Source of the DNA: Pseudomonas sp. 8O
GTDB lineage: Bacteria; Pseudomonadota; Gammaproteobacteria; Pseudomonadales; Pseudomonadaceae
NCBI RefSeq assembly: GCF_902506495.1
Contig: NZ_LR733263.1
Coordinates: 62,001 to 126,000 of the forward strand
Direction: 5' to 3'
Length of the DNA: 64,000 nucleotides
Shown: positions 55,812-64,000 of the stretch, piece after piece
Layout: the number at the start of each line of letters is the position of its first letter
Numbering within the stretch: position 1 is the stretch's first letter
Notes under the pieces: model-generated
What the model was told of the DNA's origin: nothing
What the model saw: only the letters and a program-made list of their open reading frames with translations
The model's database searches: none
Position numbers and translations under genes: made by a program

Positions 55812-56708
55812 TCATGCACCCCGATAGGCGTCGGCCTGGGCCAGGAGCCAGTCACGAAAGGCCTTCAGCGCTGCAGACTCGGCCTTGCGTTCCGGCACTA
55901 TCAGGTAATAGGCGCGGTCGTTGTTTGGCACAGCTCGATCAAGGGCGATCACCAGGCTGCCCTCTTTCAGTTCGCGCTGGATCAGAAAGGGTGGGATCAG
56001 TGCGATGCCCATTTCATGCTGCGCTGCCTGGGCCAGCATGGAGAACAGTTCCAGTCGCGGGCCGGTCATGTCGCGAGCCACATTCATGCCCTGGGCGGCG
56101 AACCACTGGCGCCAGGCGTAGGGACGGGTGGTCTGCTGCAGCAGGGGCAGAGCGGCGATGTGCTCAACTGTCACCGGGGTGTCGCCCAGTAGCGCCGGGC
56201 TGCACACCGGCAGCAGGTGCTCATGCATCAGGAAATGGGCTTCGGTGCCCGACCATTCGGCGTCGCCGTAATAAATGGCGGCATCGAAGTGAGTGTCGGC
56301 GAACAGGAAGGGGCGCGTGCGGTTGGTGAGGTGCACCGTCACCTCAGGGTGCAGCTGCTGAAAGTTACGCAAGCGTGACAGCAGCCACTGCGTGCCAAAG
56401 GTCGGTACCACCGCCAGCTCGATACTGGTGGTGCCCTGGTTGCCCATCAGCGCCAGGGTGTCGCGCTCCACTGCATCGAGTTGCGCTGCCACCTTGCGAC
56501 TGTAGGCGACGCCCGCTTCGGTCAGCACCACGCCGCGCCTTGAGCGGCGAAACAGCTCCACATTAAGAAAGCTCTCCAGCCCGCCGATCTGCCTGCAGAT
56601 CGCGCTCTGCGTCAGGTTCAACTCGTCGGCGGCCTTGGTGAAGCTCTGGTGGCGAGCGGCGGACTCGAAGGCGACCAGGGCGGCGGTGCTGGGTATCTTG
56701 CGGCGCAT
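55812..56708 (-). CDS. gcdR: LysR-family regulator of glutarate catabolism (GcdR-like)
   Basis: A 298-residue regulator. MRRKIPSTAALVAFESAARHQS is taken as the start because homologues begin there and GTGAGG lies upstream; an ATG seven codons earlier (56729) also fits. The HTH is FTKAADELNLTQSAICRQIGGLESFL. It is divergent from gcdH and should activate gcdH-gcdG in response to glutarate or glutaryl-CoA, as its orthologues in Pseudomonas do. Confidence 0.88.
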   Translation of the reverse strand: MRRKIPSTAALVAFESAARHQSFTKAADELNLTQSAICRQIGGLESFLNVELFRRSRRGVVLTEAGVAYSRKVAAQLDAVERDTLALMGNQGTTSIELAVVPTFGTQWLLSRLRNFQQLHPEVTVHLTNRTRPFLFADTHFDAAIYYGDAEWSGTEAHFLMHEHLLPVCSPALLGDTPVTVEHIAALPLLQQTTRPYAWRQWFAAQGMNVARDMTGPRLELFSMLAQAAQHEMGIALIPPFLIQRELKEGSLVIALDRAVPNNDRAYYLIVPERKAESAALKAFRDWLLAQADAYRGA

Positions 56709-56774
56709 ATATGCAAAAGCCTCACTCATAATCGATAAATTCAGATGAATAAACTATCTCGGAGTGAGGAAAAA

Positions 56775-56788
56775 GCACAGATATGTGC
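56775..56788. promoter_or_regulatory. dyad between gcdR and gcdH
   Basis: GCACAGATATGTGC (arms GCACA/TGTGC around GATA) lies about 70 bases from the gcdR start and 100 bases from gcdH. Its position and symmetry suit a LysR-type operator for GcdR. Low-to-moderate confidence. Confidence 0.45.
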
Positions 56789-56888
56789 AAATTCTGCGTT
56801 TGTCCTCTGCTCGAAGCCGGCCTAGGATCAAAGCCATTCAGGGTCGGCTGGGTTGGCCGCTCACTTCACTGCTTCGAGGGTTTTCGCA

Positions 56889-58067
56889 ATGGCCAAGGCA
56901 AGCTTCAACTGGATCGACCCGCTGCTGCTCGATCAGCAACTGACCGAAGAAGAGCGCATGGTGCGTGATAGCGCCCAGCAGTTCGCGGACGACAAGCTGG
57001 CGCCTCGCGTGCTCGAGGCGTTCCGCCACGAGCAGACCGATCCAAAGATCTTCCGTGAAATGGGCGAAACCGGCTTGCTGGGGGCGACCATTCCTGAGGC
57101 CTACGGTGGCAGTGGCCTGAATTACGTGTGCTACGGGCTGATCGCCCGTGAAGTGGAGCGCATCGACTCCGGTTACCGTTCGATGATGAGCGTGCAGTCC
57201 TCGCTGGTGATGGTGCCGATCAACGAGTTCGGTAATGAAGCGACCAAGCAGAAGTACCTGCCCAAGCTCGCAAGTGGCGAGTATATCGGTTGCTTCGGCC
57301 TGACCGAGCCGAACCACGGCTCCGATCCGGGCGCTATGGTCACCCGTGCCAAGAAGGTCGAGGGTGGCTATCGCCTCACTGGCAGCAAGATGTGGATTAC
57401 CAACAGTCCGATCGCCGATGTGTTCGTGGTCTGGGCCAAGGACGATGCTGGCGAGATCCGTGGCTTCGTGCTGGAGAAAGGCTGGGAAGGTCTTTCCGCT
57501 CCGGCGATTCACGGCAAGGTGGGTTTGCGCGCCTCGATCACCGGCGAGATCGTCATGGATAACGTGTTCTGTCCCGAAGAGAACGCCTTCCCGGATGTGC
57601 GCGGCCTGCGCGGCCCATTCACCTGCCTGAACTCCGCCCGTTACGGCATCAGCTGGGGTGCCCTGGGCGCCGCCGAATTCTGCTGGCACACCGCACGCCA
57701 GTACGTGCTCGATCGCAACCAGTTCGGCCGGCCACTGGCGGCTAATCAACTGATCCAGAAGAAGCTGGCCGACATGCAGACCGAAATCACCCTGGCTCTA
57801 CAGGGTTGCCTGCGCCTCGGCCGAATGAAGGATGAAGGCACCGCTGCGGTGGAGATCACCTCGATCATGAAGCGCAACAGCTGCGGCAAGGCGTTGGATA
57901 TCGCGCGCCTGGCGCGCGACATGCTGGGCGGCAACGGCATCAGCGACGAGTTCGGCATTGCCCGTCACTTGGTCAACCTCGAGGTGGTCAATACATACGA
58001 GGGCACGCATGACGTACATGCACTGATTCTTGGGCGTGCGCAGACCGGCATCCAGGCGTTCTTCTAA
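56889..58067 (+). CDS. gcdH: glutaryl-CoA dehydrogenase GcdH
   Basis: A 392-residue FAD enzyme that oxidises and decarboxylates glutaryl-CoA to crotonyl-CoA, late in lysine/glutarate breakdown. The acyl-CoA dehydrogenase blocks are present: [56 protein letters not shown], and the catalytic-base region [20 protein letters not shown]. The start at MAKASFNW was chosen for its agreement with the family. It is followed after 56 bases by the CoA-transferase gene. Confidence 0.94.
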   Translation: MAKASFNWIDPLLLDQQLTEEERMVRDSAQQFADDKLAPRVLEAFRHEQTDPKIFREMGETGLLGATIPEAYGGSGLNYVCYGLIAREVERIDSGYRSMMSVQSSLVMVPINEFGNEATKQKYLPKLASGEYIGCFGLTEPNHGSDPGAMVTRAKKVEGGYRLTGSKMWITNSPIADVFVVWAKDDAGEIRGFVLEKGWEGLSAPAIHGKVGLRASITGEIVMDNVFCPEENAFPDVRGLRGPFTCLNSARYGISWGALGAAEFCWHTARQYVLDRNQFGRPLAANQLIQKKLADMQTEITLALQGCLRLGRMKDEGTAAVEITSIMKRNSCGKALDIARLARDMLGGNGISDEFGIARHLVNLEVVNTYEGTHDVHALILGRAQTGIQAFF

Positions 58068-58092
58068 AGGCTCGCGCCTATCACTGATCCAT

Positions 58093-58109
58093 GGTGCGCG
58101 TGGCGCACC
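58093..58109. repeat. short hairpin between gcdH and gcdG
   Basis: GGTGCGC-GTG-GCGCACC forms a perfect 7-base stem ahead of the gcdG ribosome site (CGGAGAAG). It may slow read-through or be a remnant of a dispersed palindrome. Confidence 0.5.
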
Positions 58110-58123
58110 CTACGGAGAAGCCT

Positions 58124-59347
58124 ATGTCCGGTGCTCTGTCACATATCCGCGTACTCGATCTGTCGCGCGTGCTGGCTGGTCCCTGGGCCGGACAGATATT
58201 CGGTGACCTCGGTGCAGAGGTGATCAAGGTCGAGCGTCCGGGCTCGGGCGACGACACCCGGCATTGGGGGCCTCCTTATATAAAGGATGCCGAGGGTAAT
58301 GACTCGCGTGAGGCGGCCTACTTCCAGAGCGCCAATCGCAACAAGCAGTCGCTGACCCTGGATTTCACCCAGCCCGAAGGCCAGCGCCTAGTGCGTGAGT
58401 TGGTCGCGCAGTGCGATGTGCTACTGGAGAACTTCAAGGTCGGTGGCCTGGCGGCCTATGGCCTGGATTACGAATCGCTGAAGGCGATCAACCCACGTCT
58501 GATCTATTGCTCGATCACCGGCTTCGGCCAGAACGGCCCCTATGCCAGGCGCGCGGGCTATGACTTCATGATCCAGGGGCTCGGAGGCCTGATGAGCCTG
58601 ACTGGGCGTCCGGAAGGTGAGGAAGGTGCGGGTCCGATGAAGGTCGGCGTGGCGCTGACCGATATCCTTACCGGCTTGTATGCGACGGTGGGCGTGCTGG
58701 CCGCGCTGAATCAGCGTGAGCAATCCGGTGTGGGTCAGCATATAGATGTGGCTTTGCTCGATGTGCAGGTTGCCTGCCTGGCCAATCAGGCCATGAACTA
58801 CCTGGCGACAGGTGTATCACCCAAGCGCCTGGGGAATGCCCATCCCAATATCGTGCCCTACCAGGACTTCCCCAGTGCCGACGGCAGCTTCATTCTCGCG
58901 GTGGGTAACGACGGGCAGTTCCGTAAGTTCTGCGAAGTGGCGGATATTGCGACGCTTGCCGATGACCCTCGCTTTGCCACTAACAAGGCCCGGGTTGCCC
59001 ATCGTGCCGAGCTGATCCCGCTGTTGCGCCAGGCCACGGTATTCAAGACCACTGCGCAGTGGATCGAGTTGCTGGAAAAGGCCGGCGTGCCTTGTGGGCC
59101 GATCAACGATCTGCAGCAGGTGTTTGCCGACCCTCAGGTACAGGCGCGCGGTTTGCGTCTCGACCTGCCCAATGCCCTGGGCAGCAACACACCGCAGGTC
59201 GCCAGTCCGTTGCGCCTATCCGCTACGCCGGTGGCTTATCGTGCGGCTCCGCCACTGCTGGGTCAGCACACCGATAGCCTGCTGCAGAGGTTGCTGGGCA
59301 TGAGTGAAATGCAGATTGCCGAGTTGCGCGAGGCAGGAGTGATCTGA
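58124..59347 (+). CDS. gcdG: succinyl-CoA:glutarate CoA-transferase GcdG (CaiB/BaiF family)
   Basis: A 407-residue family III CoA-transferase. The start of the fold (HIRVLDLSRVLAGPWAGQIFGDLGAEVIKVERP) and the catalytic Asp region (RAGYDFMIQGLGGLMSLTGRPE) are intact. It activates glutarate to glutaryl-CoA using succinyl-CoA, feeding GcdH just upstream. CaiB relatives act on many acids, so the substrate is set by context. Confidence 0.9.
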   Translation: MSGALSHIRVLDLSRVLAGPWAGQIFGDLGAEVIKVERPGSGDDTRHWGPPYIKDAEGNDSREAAYFQSANRNKQSLTLDFTQPEGQRLVRELVAQCDVLLENFKVGGLAAYGLDYESLKAINPRLIYCSITGFGQNGPYARRAGYDFMIQGLGGLMSLTGRPEGEEGAGPMKVGVALTDILTGLYATVGVLAALNQREQSGVGQHIDVALLDVQVACLANQAMNYLATGVSPKRLGNAHPNIVPYQDFPSADGSFILAVGNDGQFRKFCEVADIATLADDPRFATNKARVAHRAELIPLLRQATVFKTTAQWIELLEKAGVPCGPINDLQQVFADPQVQARGLRLDLPNALGSNTPQVASPLRLSATPVAYRAAPPLLGQHTDSLLQRLLGMSEMQIAELREAGVI

Positions 59348-59409
59348 GCCTTCATATATAGATGGGAGGGCGGTTGATCCGATTTACGTAATTATTTGCA
59401 TACCAGGGG

Positions 59410-59535
59410 TTTACAGCTCGCCGTGCTGATGTAGAATGCGCGCCACTTCAGCGATGAAGCTCTTCAAAAACTTCTTGTTAATCAATAAGTTAAGTTTAAA
59501 AGAGGGGTTGCAAAGCGAGGTGAGGCGTGTAGAAT
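59410..59535 (+). promoter_or_regulatory. two tandem rRNA-type sigma70 promoters without an RNA gene
   Basis: Promoter 1 is TTTACA (59410-59415), 16 bases, TAGAAT (59432-59437). Promoter 2 is TTGCAA (59508-59513), 16 bases, TAGAAT (59530-59535). Both -10 boxes are followed by the same GCGCGCC discriminator. The 16-base spacer and GC-rich discriminator are hallmarks of stringently controlled rRNA/tRNA promoters. The 18 bases after the second discriminator meet a fragment of xseA in antisense, and no rRNA or tRNA follows. Confidence 0.7.
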
Positions 59536-59552
59536 GCGCGCCGGTCGACAGG

Positions 59553-59973
59553 GTGGAATCTTGCGTTCGGTAGAGAACAGACCTTCGGCGCCGAGCTTCT
59601 CCTTCAGCGCCTCGAAGGCCAGGCGCAGGGCGCCGTCGCCGGCCGGCTCCACGGCGTCGAGAATCAGCTGGTAGTCGCCGCGCCCCTCGAACAGCGAGAC
59701 CTTGCCGCGCACCTTCACCGCCAGGCCATCGCGCAGCGCCTGGCGCACGCGCGCGGCGTTCTGCCGGAACAGCGCGCAGCGCACCTGGGCCTGGCTGTCC
59801 TTCAGGGTGAAGTAGATGTGGCCGGAGGCCGGGCGGGCGAGGTTGGAAATTTCCCCCTCGACCCAGATGCCGGCGAACACGTCCTCCAGCAGCAGGCGGG
59901 CGCGGTTGTTGAGCTGGCTGACGCTGAGGACCTCGCGGTCGAGGTTCAGGCGGGCAAAAGGGTCATTGATCAT
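59553..59973 (-). pseudogene. xseA: 5' fragment of exodeoxyribonuclease VII large subunit gene xseA
   Basis: The first about 140 codons of xseA read without a break from the ATG at 59973 (MINDPFARLNLDREVLSVSQ): the OB-fold domain (GIWVEGEISNLARPASGHIYFTLKD, ALFRQNAARVRQAL, GKVSLFEGRGDYQLILDAVEP) is intact. Homology stops after FSTERKIP, where the sequence changes into the region of the rRNA-type promoters; the frame continues for another 24 unrelated residues. The catalytic C-terminal two-thirds are missing. A full xseA copy elsewhere in the genome is expected. Confidence 0.8.
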
Positions 59974-60016
59974 GGGGCGGCATGATAAGTCGAGAGCGAT
60001 ATCGGCGCGACCTTCA

Positions 60017-60895
60017 TCAGGCGTCTTGCTGCAGGCGTTCGAGCAGCCAGGCCGCGACCGGGCCGAGCTCGCGCTGGCGCGACCAGATGGCGTCTACCGT
60101 CACCCGCCGCGGCCAGCCACTGCAGGGCAGTTCATGCAGGCCACCGAAGCCGTAGGCATCGACCAGTTGCCGCGGCAGTTCGGCCCAGCCGAAGCCCAGC
60201 CGTGCCATCTCCAGCAGCATCAGGTAGTCCGGCGCGGCCCAGCAGCGGCCGCCGCTGCCGGGCAACTCGTCCGTGTTCGCATCGTCATGGGCGACGCTGC
60301 TCAGGCGTAGCAGGCGCCAGCGCGACAAGTCATCCTGACGCACCTGGGGCAGCGTGCTCAGGGGGTGACCCTTGGCGACGAACAGCCCAAACTCGCTGCT
60401 CATTTCCAGGCGGGCGTGGGCGATATGCGGCGGATAGGTCGCTTGCGCACCAAGCAGTCCCAACTGCGCGCGGCCCTGCGTGACCAGATCGAGCACGTCG
60501 GTCTGTTCGGCGATCAGGCTCTCGAACTGCAGGTCGGGGAAGCGCTGATCCAGCTCCTGCAGGCGCACTTCGTATTGTTTCGGCTGGTAGGCGTCGGACA
60601 GTGCCAGCGTCAGGCGTGCCTCCTGGCCTCTGGCCAAACCTGCGGCGTGGCGCGCCAGACGGTCGCTGGCGCAGAGGACTTCCTCGGCATGAGCCAGCAA
60701 GCTGGCACCGGCTGCGGTCAGCTGCAGTTTGCGCGGGCCGCGTTCGAACAGTGCCACGCCCAGGTCGATTTCCAGGCGAGCGACGGCCTCGCTGATGGTC
60801 GATTGGCTCTTGCCCAGACGCCGCGCTGCGGCGCTGAGCGATCCGCAGTTGGCCGCCTGGGCGAAGGCCTGGAGGGAATCGGGGGAAATATTCAT
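60017..60895 (-). CDS. LysR-family regulator, divergent from a PACE efflux gene
   Basis: A 292-residue regulator. The start at MNISPDSLQAFAQAANCGS gives the usual HTH position (LSAAARRLGKSQSTISEAVARLEIDLG). It is 88 bases from the divergent PACE transporter gene, with a T-N11-A-like dyad between, and is the likely regulator of that pump, as in other LysR-PACE pairs (AceR-AceI). The effector could be a diamine or a biocide. Confidence 0.88.
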   Translation of the reverse strand: MNISPDSLQAFAQAANCGSLSAAARRLGKSQSTISEAVARLEIDLGVALFERGPRKLQLTAAGASLLAHAEEVLCASDRLARHAAGLARGQEARLTLALSDAYQPKQYEVRLQELDQRFPDLQFESLIAEQTDVLDLVTQGRAQLGLLGAQATYPPHIAHARLEMSSEFGLFVAKGHPLSTLPQVRQDDLSRWRLLRLSSVAHDDANTDELPGSGGRCWAAPDYLMLLEMARLGFGWAELPRQLVDAYGFGGLHELPCSGWPRRVTVDAIWSRQRELGPVAAWLLERLQQDA

Positions 60896-60910
60896 ATCGG
60901 TTTTGCCGAT
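60896..60910. promoter_or_regulatory. dyad in the LysR/PACE intergenic region
   Basis: ATCGGTTTTGCCGAT has 5-base arms, and TCGGTTTTGCCGA inside it fits T-N11-A. It directly follows the LysR ATG and lies about 75 bases before the PACE gene. A candidate autoregulatory LysR site. Confidence 0.5.
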
Positions 60911-60983
60911 GGCAGCTGCCTTTTGGTTGGCTGATATTCCGATGATCATAGCGCTCGTCGTCACTTATCACGAGGTTCGTTTC

Positions 60984-61451
60984 ATGACTCAGCCCCTGCC
61001 GCGCTCATTGCGTGAGCGCATCGGTCACGCCCTGGCCTTCGAGACCATCGCCGTGCTCATCTGCGCGCCGACCATGGCCTGGTTCATGGACAAGCCGCTG
61101 CTGCACCTGGGTGTGCTGACCCTGATGTTTTCCACCGTGGCGATGCTGTGGAACATGCTGTTCAATTACCTGTTCGACCGCGCACAGAGTCGTCTGGGCT
61201 TCGAGCGCGGCCTGTGGGCGCGGGTCAGTCATGCGCTGCTGTTCGAAGCGGGCTTAATCGTCGTGCTGGTACCGCTGGCCGCCTGGTGGCTGTCGATTGG
61301 CCTGCTCGAGGCGTTGCTGCTGGATATCGTGCTGATCCTGTTCTTCCTGCCTTATACCCTGGCGTTCAACTGGATCTATGACGTGTTGCGTGCGCGCTGG
61401 CTGGCTCGGCGCGAAGCACAGGCGACTGCTGCGATCTGTCGCGGGGCTTGA
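60984..61451 (+). CDS. PACE-family efflux transporter
   Basis: A 155-residue inner-membrane protein made of two repeats of the bacterial transmembrane-pair domain, four spans in all. The repeat motifs RIGHALAFETIAVLICAP and RVSHALLFEAGLIVVLVP share the key Glu in the first span of each repeat, and the W/N pattern LWNMLFNYLFDR is typical. PACE pumps export biocides such as chlorhexidine and short diamines using proton exchange. The start has GAGG upstream. Confidence 0.92.
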   Translation: MTQPLPRSLRERIGHALAFETIAVLICAPTMAWFMDKPLLHLGVLTLMFSTVAMLWNMLFNYLFDRAQSRLGFERGLWARVSHALLFEAGLIVVLVPLAAWWLSIGLLEALLLDIVLILFFLPYTLAFNWIYDVLRARWLARREAQATAAICRGA

Positions 61452-61506
61452 TTTGCCGGTGGCAGCGCCTAAGCTGCCGCCTTTCTTTGCACCCACTTCG
61501 AGCCCC

Positions 61507-62061
61507 ATGACTGCACAACTGATCCTCGTCCCGCAGATATCCACGCTTCCCGCTCACGAGCAAAAGGCCCAAGCCATGCTGCGCTGGCTGGTCAAGCGGG
61601 AAATCGTCGAGGCGCTGCCGACCACCTGCGGACAGGGCGGCAACGGCATGGCCTACGCCATCGGGCCAGGCGCTCGGCGTATCGCCCAGCGTCCCGAGTT
61701 GCTGCCCTATGGTCAGGCGCACAATGGCCTGGAGATCATCACCAACCGCTGCATATACATGCCGACGCAGGGCTTTCTCGAAGAGGCGGGCTGCGCCGAA
61801 TGCCGCAAGGAAGTGGGCGTGCCGCTGTTCGACAGCCTGGAACTGTGGTGGCCAGGGGAAACCGACAACTTCACCTGCCCGGAATGCGGGCATGAAGATG
61901 ACATCAACGGCTTCCTGTTCCTGCAGCCCTGCGGGTTTTCCAACCTGGGCTTCATCTTCAACGGCTGGATGGACGCCGGCCTGCGCCCGGCGTTCGTCGA
62001 AGAATTCGGCGAACGCCTGGGCTTTGCGGTGAGGCAGGTACGGGTCGACGCTCCGGCTTGA
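61507..62061 (+). CDS. conserved zinc-ribbon protein of unknown function
   Basis: A 184-residue soluble protein with two CxxC pairs (GCAECRKE, residues about 96-99, and FTCPECGHED, about 123-126), which together would bind zinc. Some databases call the family 'sugar ABC transporter ATPase', but no Walker motif is present and that name is not supported. It lies 55 bases downstream of the PACE gene on the same strand. No function is proposed. Confidence 0.8.
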   Translation: MTAQLILVPQISTLPAHEQKAQAMLRWLVKREIVEALPTTCGQGGNGMAYAIGPGARRIAQRPELLPYGQAHNGLEIITNRCIYMPTQGFLEEAGCAECRKEVGVPLFDSLELWWPGETDNFTCPECGHEDDINGFLFLQPCGFSNLGFIFNGWMDAGLRPAFVEEFGERLGFAVRQVRVDAPA

Positions 62062-62079
62062 GCAGGTGCGCTTAGGCCC

Positions 62080-62140
62080 GTGGGAGGGGCTTCAGCCGCG
62101 ATTTGTGCTGTCTTCAGTCGCCGCTGAAGCGCCTCCCACA
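62080..62140. repeat. REP-like inverted repeat
   Basis: Arms GTGGGAGGGGCTTCAGCCGCG (start 62080) and its near-complement ending CTCCCACA (62140) form a hairpin with one mismatch. It is the same family as the element at 914-969 and lies between convergent genes. Confidence 0.7.
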
Positions 62141-62181
62141 GGTGCTCGGCACAAGGTGGCTGCGCTGCCGTCAGGATAAGC

Positions 62182-63008
62182 TCAGAACTCGACGCTGGCC
62201 GACAGGCGCAGTTCACGCGGCTCGCCCACGGCGATGCGCAGGTCACCACCGCTGGACGGGTAGTATTCCTTGTTGAACAGGTTGTTGGCATTGAGCTGCA
62301 GCCTGGTTTTGTCGCCTAGCAGGCGCGTGGTTTCCCAGGAGACGAAAGCATCGGCCACGGTGTAGCTGTCCAGCCAAGCACTGTTGGCGTTATCCACCGC
62401 ACGCTTGCCGACGTAACGTGCACCGCCGCCGACACGCCAGAGGCCAAGTTCGCCTCGCACCGCCAGGTCATGGCTCAGGTACAGACTGCCCATGTTCTTC
62501 GCTGCGTTGACCAGTGCATTGCCCTTATTGCTCGGATCATCAAGGATTTCCGTGTCGGTGTGGGCGTAGGTGGCGATCAGGTTCCAGCGCTCGGCGATGC
62601 GCCCGGTCAGGTCGACTTCCACACCGCGCGAACCCACCTTGCCGGCGGCTTCGGAGTTGCCGTTGTTGCTGACCACCACGTTGTGCTTTTCGATGTCGTA
62701 GACCGCGATGTCGGTGCTGAGGTAGGGCGTGATGTCGTACCTGGCGCCAATCTCGCGGCTCTTGCCCTCTTCCGGGTCATAGGCACTGGCATCGGCCAGA
62801 GTGTCCGACTAATTGGGTTTGAACGATTCGCTGTAGTTGGCATGCAGCGATAGCTTGTCCGTGGCGGCGAATACCACCCCCTACAAAAGGCAGGAAGGCC
62901 TGGCCCTGATCGCCGATCAAACGGTTATGGCTGCTGCCCAGCCCCTGAACCAGATATTGGTCGTAGCGTTGATAGAGGCCACCCAGCTTAATTTTCTCTA
63001 CTCTGGAG
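62182..63008 (-). pseudogene. decayed TonB-dependent siderophore receptor (C-terminal remnant)
   Basis: The last about 270 codons of a siderophore receptor barrel are recognisable: IKLGGLYQRYDQYLVQG, then (after a frameshift) VVFAATDKLSLHANYSESFKPN, then GKSREIGARYDIT, ending GEPRELRLSASVEF. Three lesions are visible: loss of the N-terminal two-thirds, a one-base insertion in a run of five C at 62877-62881, and an in-frame TAG at 62809-62811. The segment after the stop (MVVSNNGNSEAAG on, from 62679) stays open and could be mis-annotated as a small gene. It is different from the intact receptor at 21008. Confidence 0.85.
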
Positions 63009-63158
63009 GTTTACGTTGACAGTAAATTCGCTCCAAATTGTCGCGTAGCTGAACGATTCAGAGATTTATGACTTTTTTGTTGCGGATTGTTGTGGCTTTA
63101 TTTTTTTTACGATAGCGTGCCTGCAGTTACTAGGAGATTTTTGTAGGTAAGGGATGAC

Positions 63159-64000
63159 ATGCGATTTAATCATTCGTTTAAAATTCTCACAGTCCTTATT
63201 TGGGTTGTAAATCTGTGCGCCATTTGTGCGTCCACGCTAACCTATATCTATCTGTCTTATTACACTTACAAGGAAACCGGCAGCTTGCTTTATTCGCAGG
63301 TCGTGCTGTTTTCACCCATGCTCTTGCCCGTATTGTTTGTTGGGCAAATTTATAGACTGTCCGATCAAGTATCTCCACGTACATTATTGCTTTTGTCCAA
63401 TGCCTTGGCGCTGTTGGTGGTAGTGCTGGTTTATTCGCTACTGCCGACTGTTGCATTGGTTGCAATCGTTGGCGGTATTGCTATTGGTGCACTGGACGCG
63501 TTGCAGCGGGTCGGCCGAATCGTTGCCATCAAATGCTACTTCAATTCAGCAAATGTCGAGTCCACCGTTCCGTTGACCCTGACAGCGCAGTTTATTGCCG
63601 GTGGCATCGCCGGTACTGCAATGACACTGGTCAAGGGCGATATGATGCCTTGGCACGCGTTGGCAATCACTACCGCGCTGTTCTCCATAGCCTCCTTCGC
63701 TGCCTTTCTGCTACCCCGTGCGGAGCGCCCGGTTACCGTCACCATCCCTCAGTCTGCGGCGCTGATCAAAACATTTGCGAATCTTATGAGGACCAGCCCG
63801 CAACTGCGCCGCAGTTTCTGGAACTTCATTATTCTCGTCAGCGTTTATCAGGGCTTCTTCAATGTCTCGCGGGTGATTCTGCCGGCCCATGTTCTGGGTT
63901 TGTCGGAGGACTATGTGGGCTTGCTGCAAATGGTCAATAGCGTGGCCGCCTTGGTCGGCGCGATCCTTTACTACAAGGTGAGCAAGCGCGGTCATAAGTT
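63159..64000 (+). CDS. MFS transporter, 5' part, AT-richer than its surroundings
   Basis: The frame opens at an ATG at 63159 (GGGATG as ribosome site) and stays open to the end of the window, so 280 or more residues of a roughly 400-residue protein are present. At least eight hydrophobic spans are visible, starting SFKILTVLIWVVNLCAICASTLTYIYLSYYTYKETGS. The pattern matches major-facilitator exporters such as those beside siderophore genes. Codon use is less GC-biased than in the rest of the window, which suggests transfer. Its position beside a receptor remnant hints at a lost siderophore locus. Confidence 0.8.
   Translation, partial: MRFNHSFKILTVLIWVVNLCAICASTLTYIYLSYYTYKETGSLLYSQVVLFSPMLLPVLFVGQIYRLSDQVSPRTLLLLSNALALLVVVLVYSLLPTVALVAIVGGIAIGALDALQRVGRIVAIKCYFNSANVESTVPLTLTAQFIAGGIAGTAMTLVKGDMMPWHALAITTALFSIASFAAFLLPRAERPVTVTIPQSAALIKTFANLMRTSPQLRRSFWNFIILVSVYQGFFNVSRVILPAHVLGLSEDYVGLLQMVNSVAALVGAILYYKVSKRGHK

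Noticed and set aside
59348..59560. Possible rRNA or tRNA gene after the rRNA-type promoters.
   Set aside because: No cloverleaf or 16S-like sequence follows; the DNA turns directly into the xseA fragment.
62182..62679. A small intact outer-membrane protein gene.
   Set aside because: The frame is only the end of a TonB-receptor barrel; recognisable receptor sequence continues upstream through a stop codon and a frameshift.

Overview
The window looks like a chromosomal segment of a GC-rich gamma-proteobacterium of the genus Pseudomonas, probably the P. mendocina/oleovorans side of the genus. The basis is the complete Pseudomonas-type mannitol operon (mtlEFGKDYZ with an upstream AraC-type mtlR), the 'PA0069'-type radical SAM protein beside yheV-prlC-gamma-carbonic anhydrase, DUF2388 and DUF1127 genes, and Pseudomonas-style REP palindromes. 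No rRNA, tRNA, CRISPR array or transposase was found. The species is an inference from memory of gene families, not from a database search.

Layout. 1-1.7 kb: end of an SbtA-type bicarbonate transporter, a small PII-like protein and, convergent, a beta-carbonic anhydrase. 1.9-11.6 kb (all minus): mannitol uptake and catabolism, mtlR upstream and then mtlE-F-G-K-D-Y-Z, with hairpin clusters at the mtlE/mtlF and mtlG/mtlK junctions. 11.7-17.85 kb: SOS-controlled radical SAM protein (clear LexA box), a BASS-type symporter, an AraC regulator, yheV-prlC and a divergent gamma-class carbonic anhydrase. 17.86-25.1 kb (minus): a MacA/MacB-like (PvdRT-like) export pair, a TonB-dependent siderophore receptor, FecR-type regulator and FecI-type ECF sigma factor behind a Fur-like box. 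25.2-29.5 kb: small housekeeping genes (HAD phosphatase, DUF1161, an aminopeptidase lipoprotein, a small lipoprotein, OsmC, an LLM flavin oxidoreductase).

29.6-38.3 kb: a TAXI-type TRAP transporter locus in which two closely related substrate-binding proteins flank a divergent LysR gene and a D-amino-acid-dehydrogenase-like/RidA-like pair; the fused TRAP permease lies downstream. 38.4-46 kb: NCS2-like permease, Na/Pi cotransporter, orphan PilT/PilU-like ATPase, a periplasmic solute-binding protein, an AEC carrier and a GFA protein. 45.2-48.6 kb: a three-gene unit of CHASE2 membrane protein, small exported protein and M48 metallopeptidase lipoprotein. 48.6-52.1 kb (minus): DUF4105 protein, two DUF2388 proteins and two DUF1127 proteins. 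52.4-55.3 kb: proton-translocating transhydrogenase pntAA-pntAB-pntB. 55.8-59.35 kb: glutarate catabolism (gcdR, gcdH, gcdG).

59.4-64 kb shows rearrangement. Two tandem rRNA-type promoters with no RNA gene behind them run into a 3'-truncated xseA fragment. Then come a divergent LysR/PACE efflux pair, a zinc-ribbon protein, a decayed TonB-receptor remnant and the start of an AT-richer MFS transporter that runs off the window.

The strongest candidates for new biology are the TAXI/DadA/RidA locus, the CHASE2-M48 envelope unit, the DUF4105/DUF2388 operon and the promoter-xseA junction. All functional linkage there is inferred from gene order and needs experiment.
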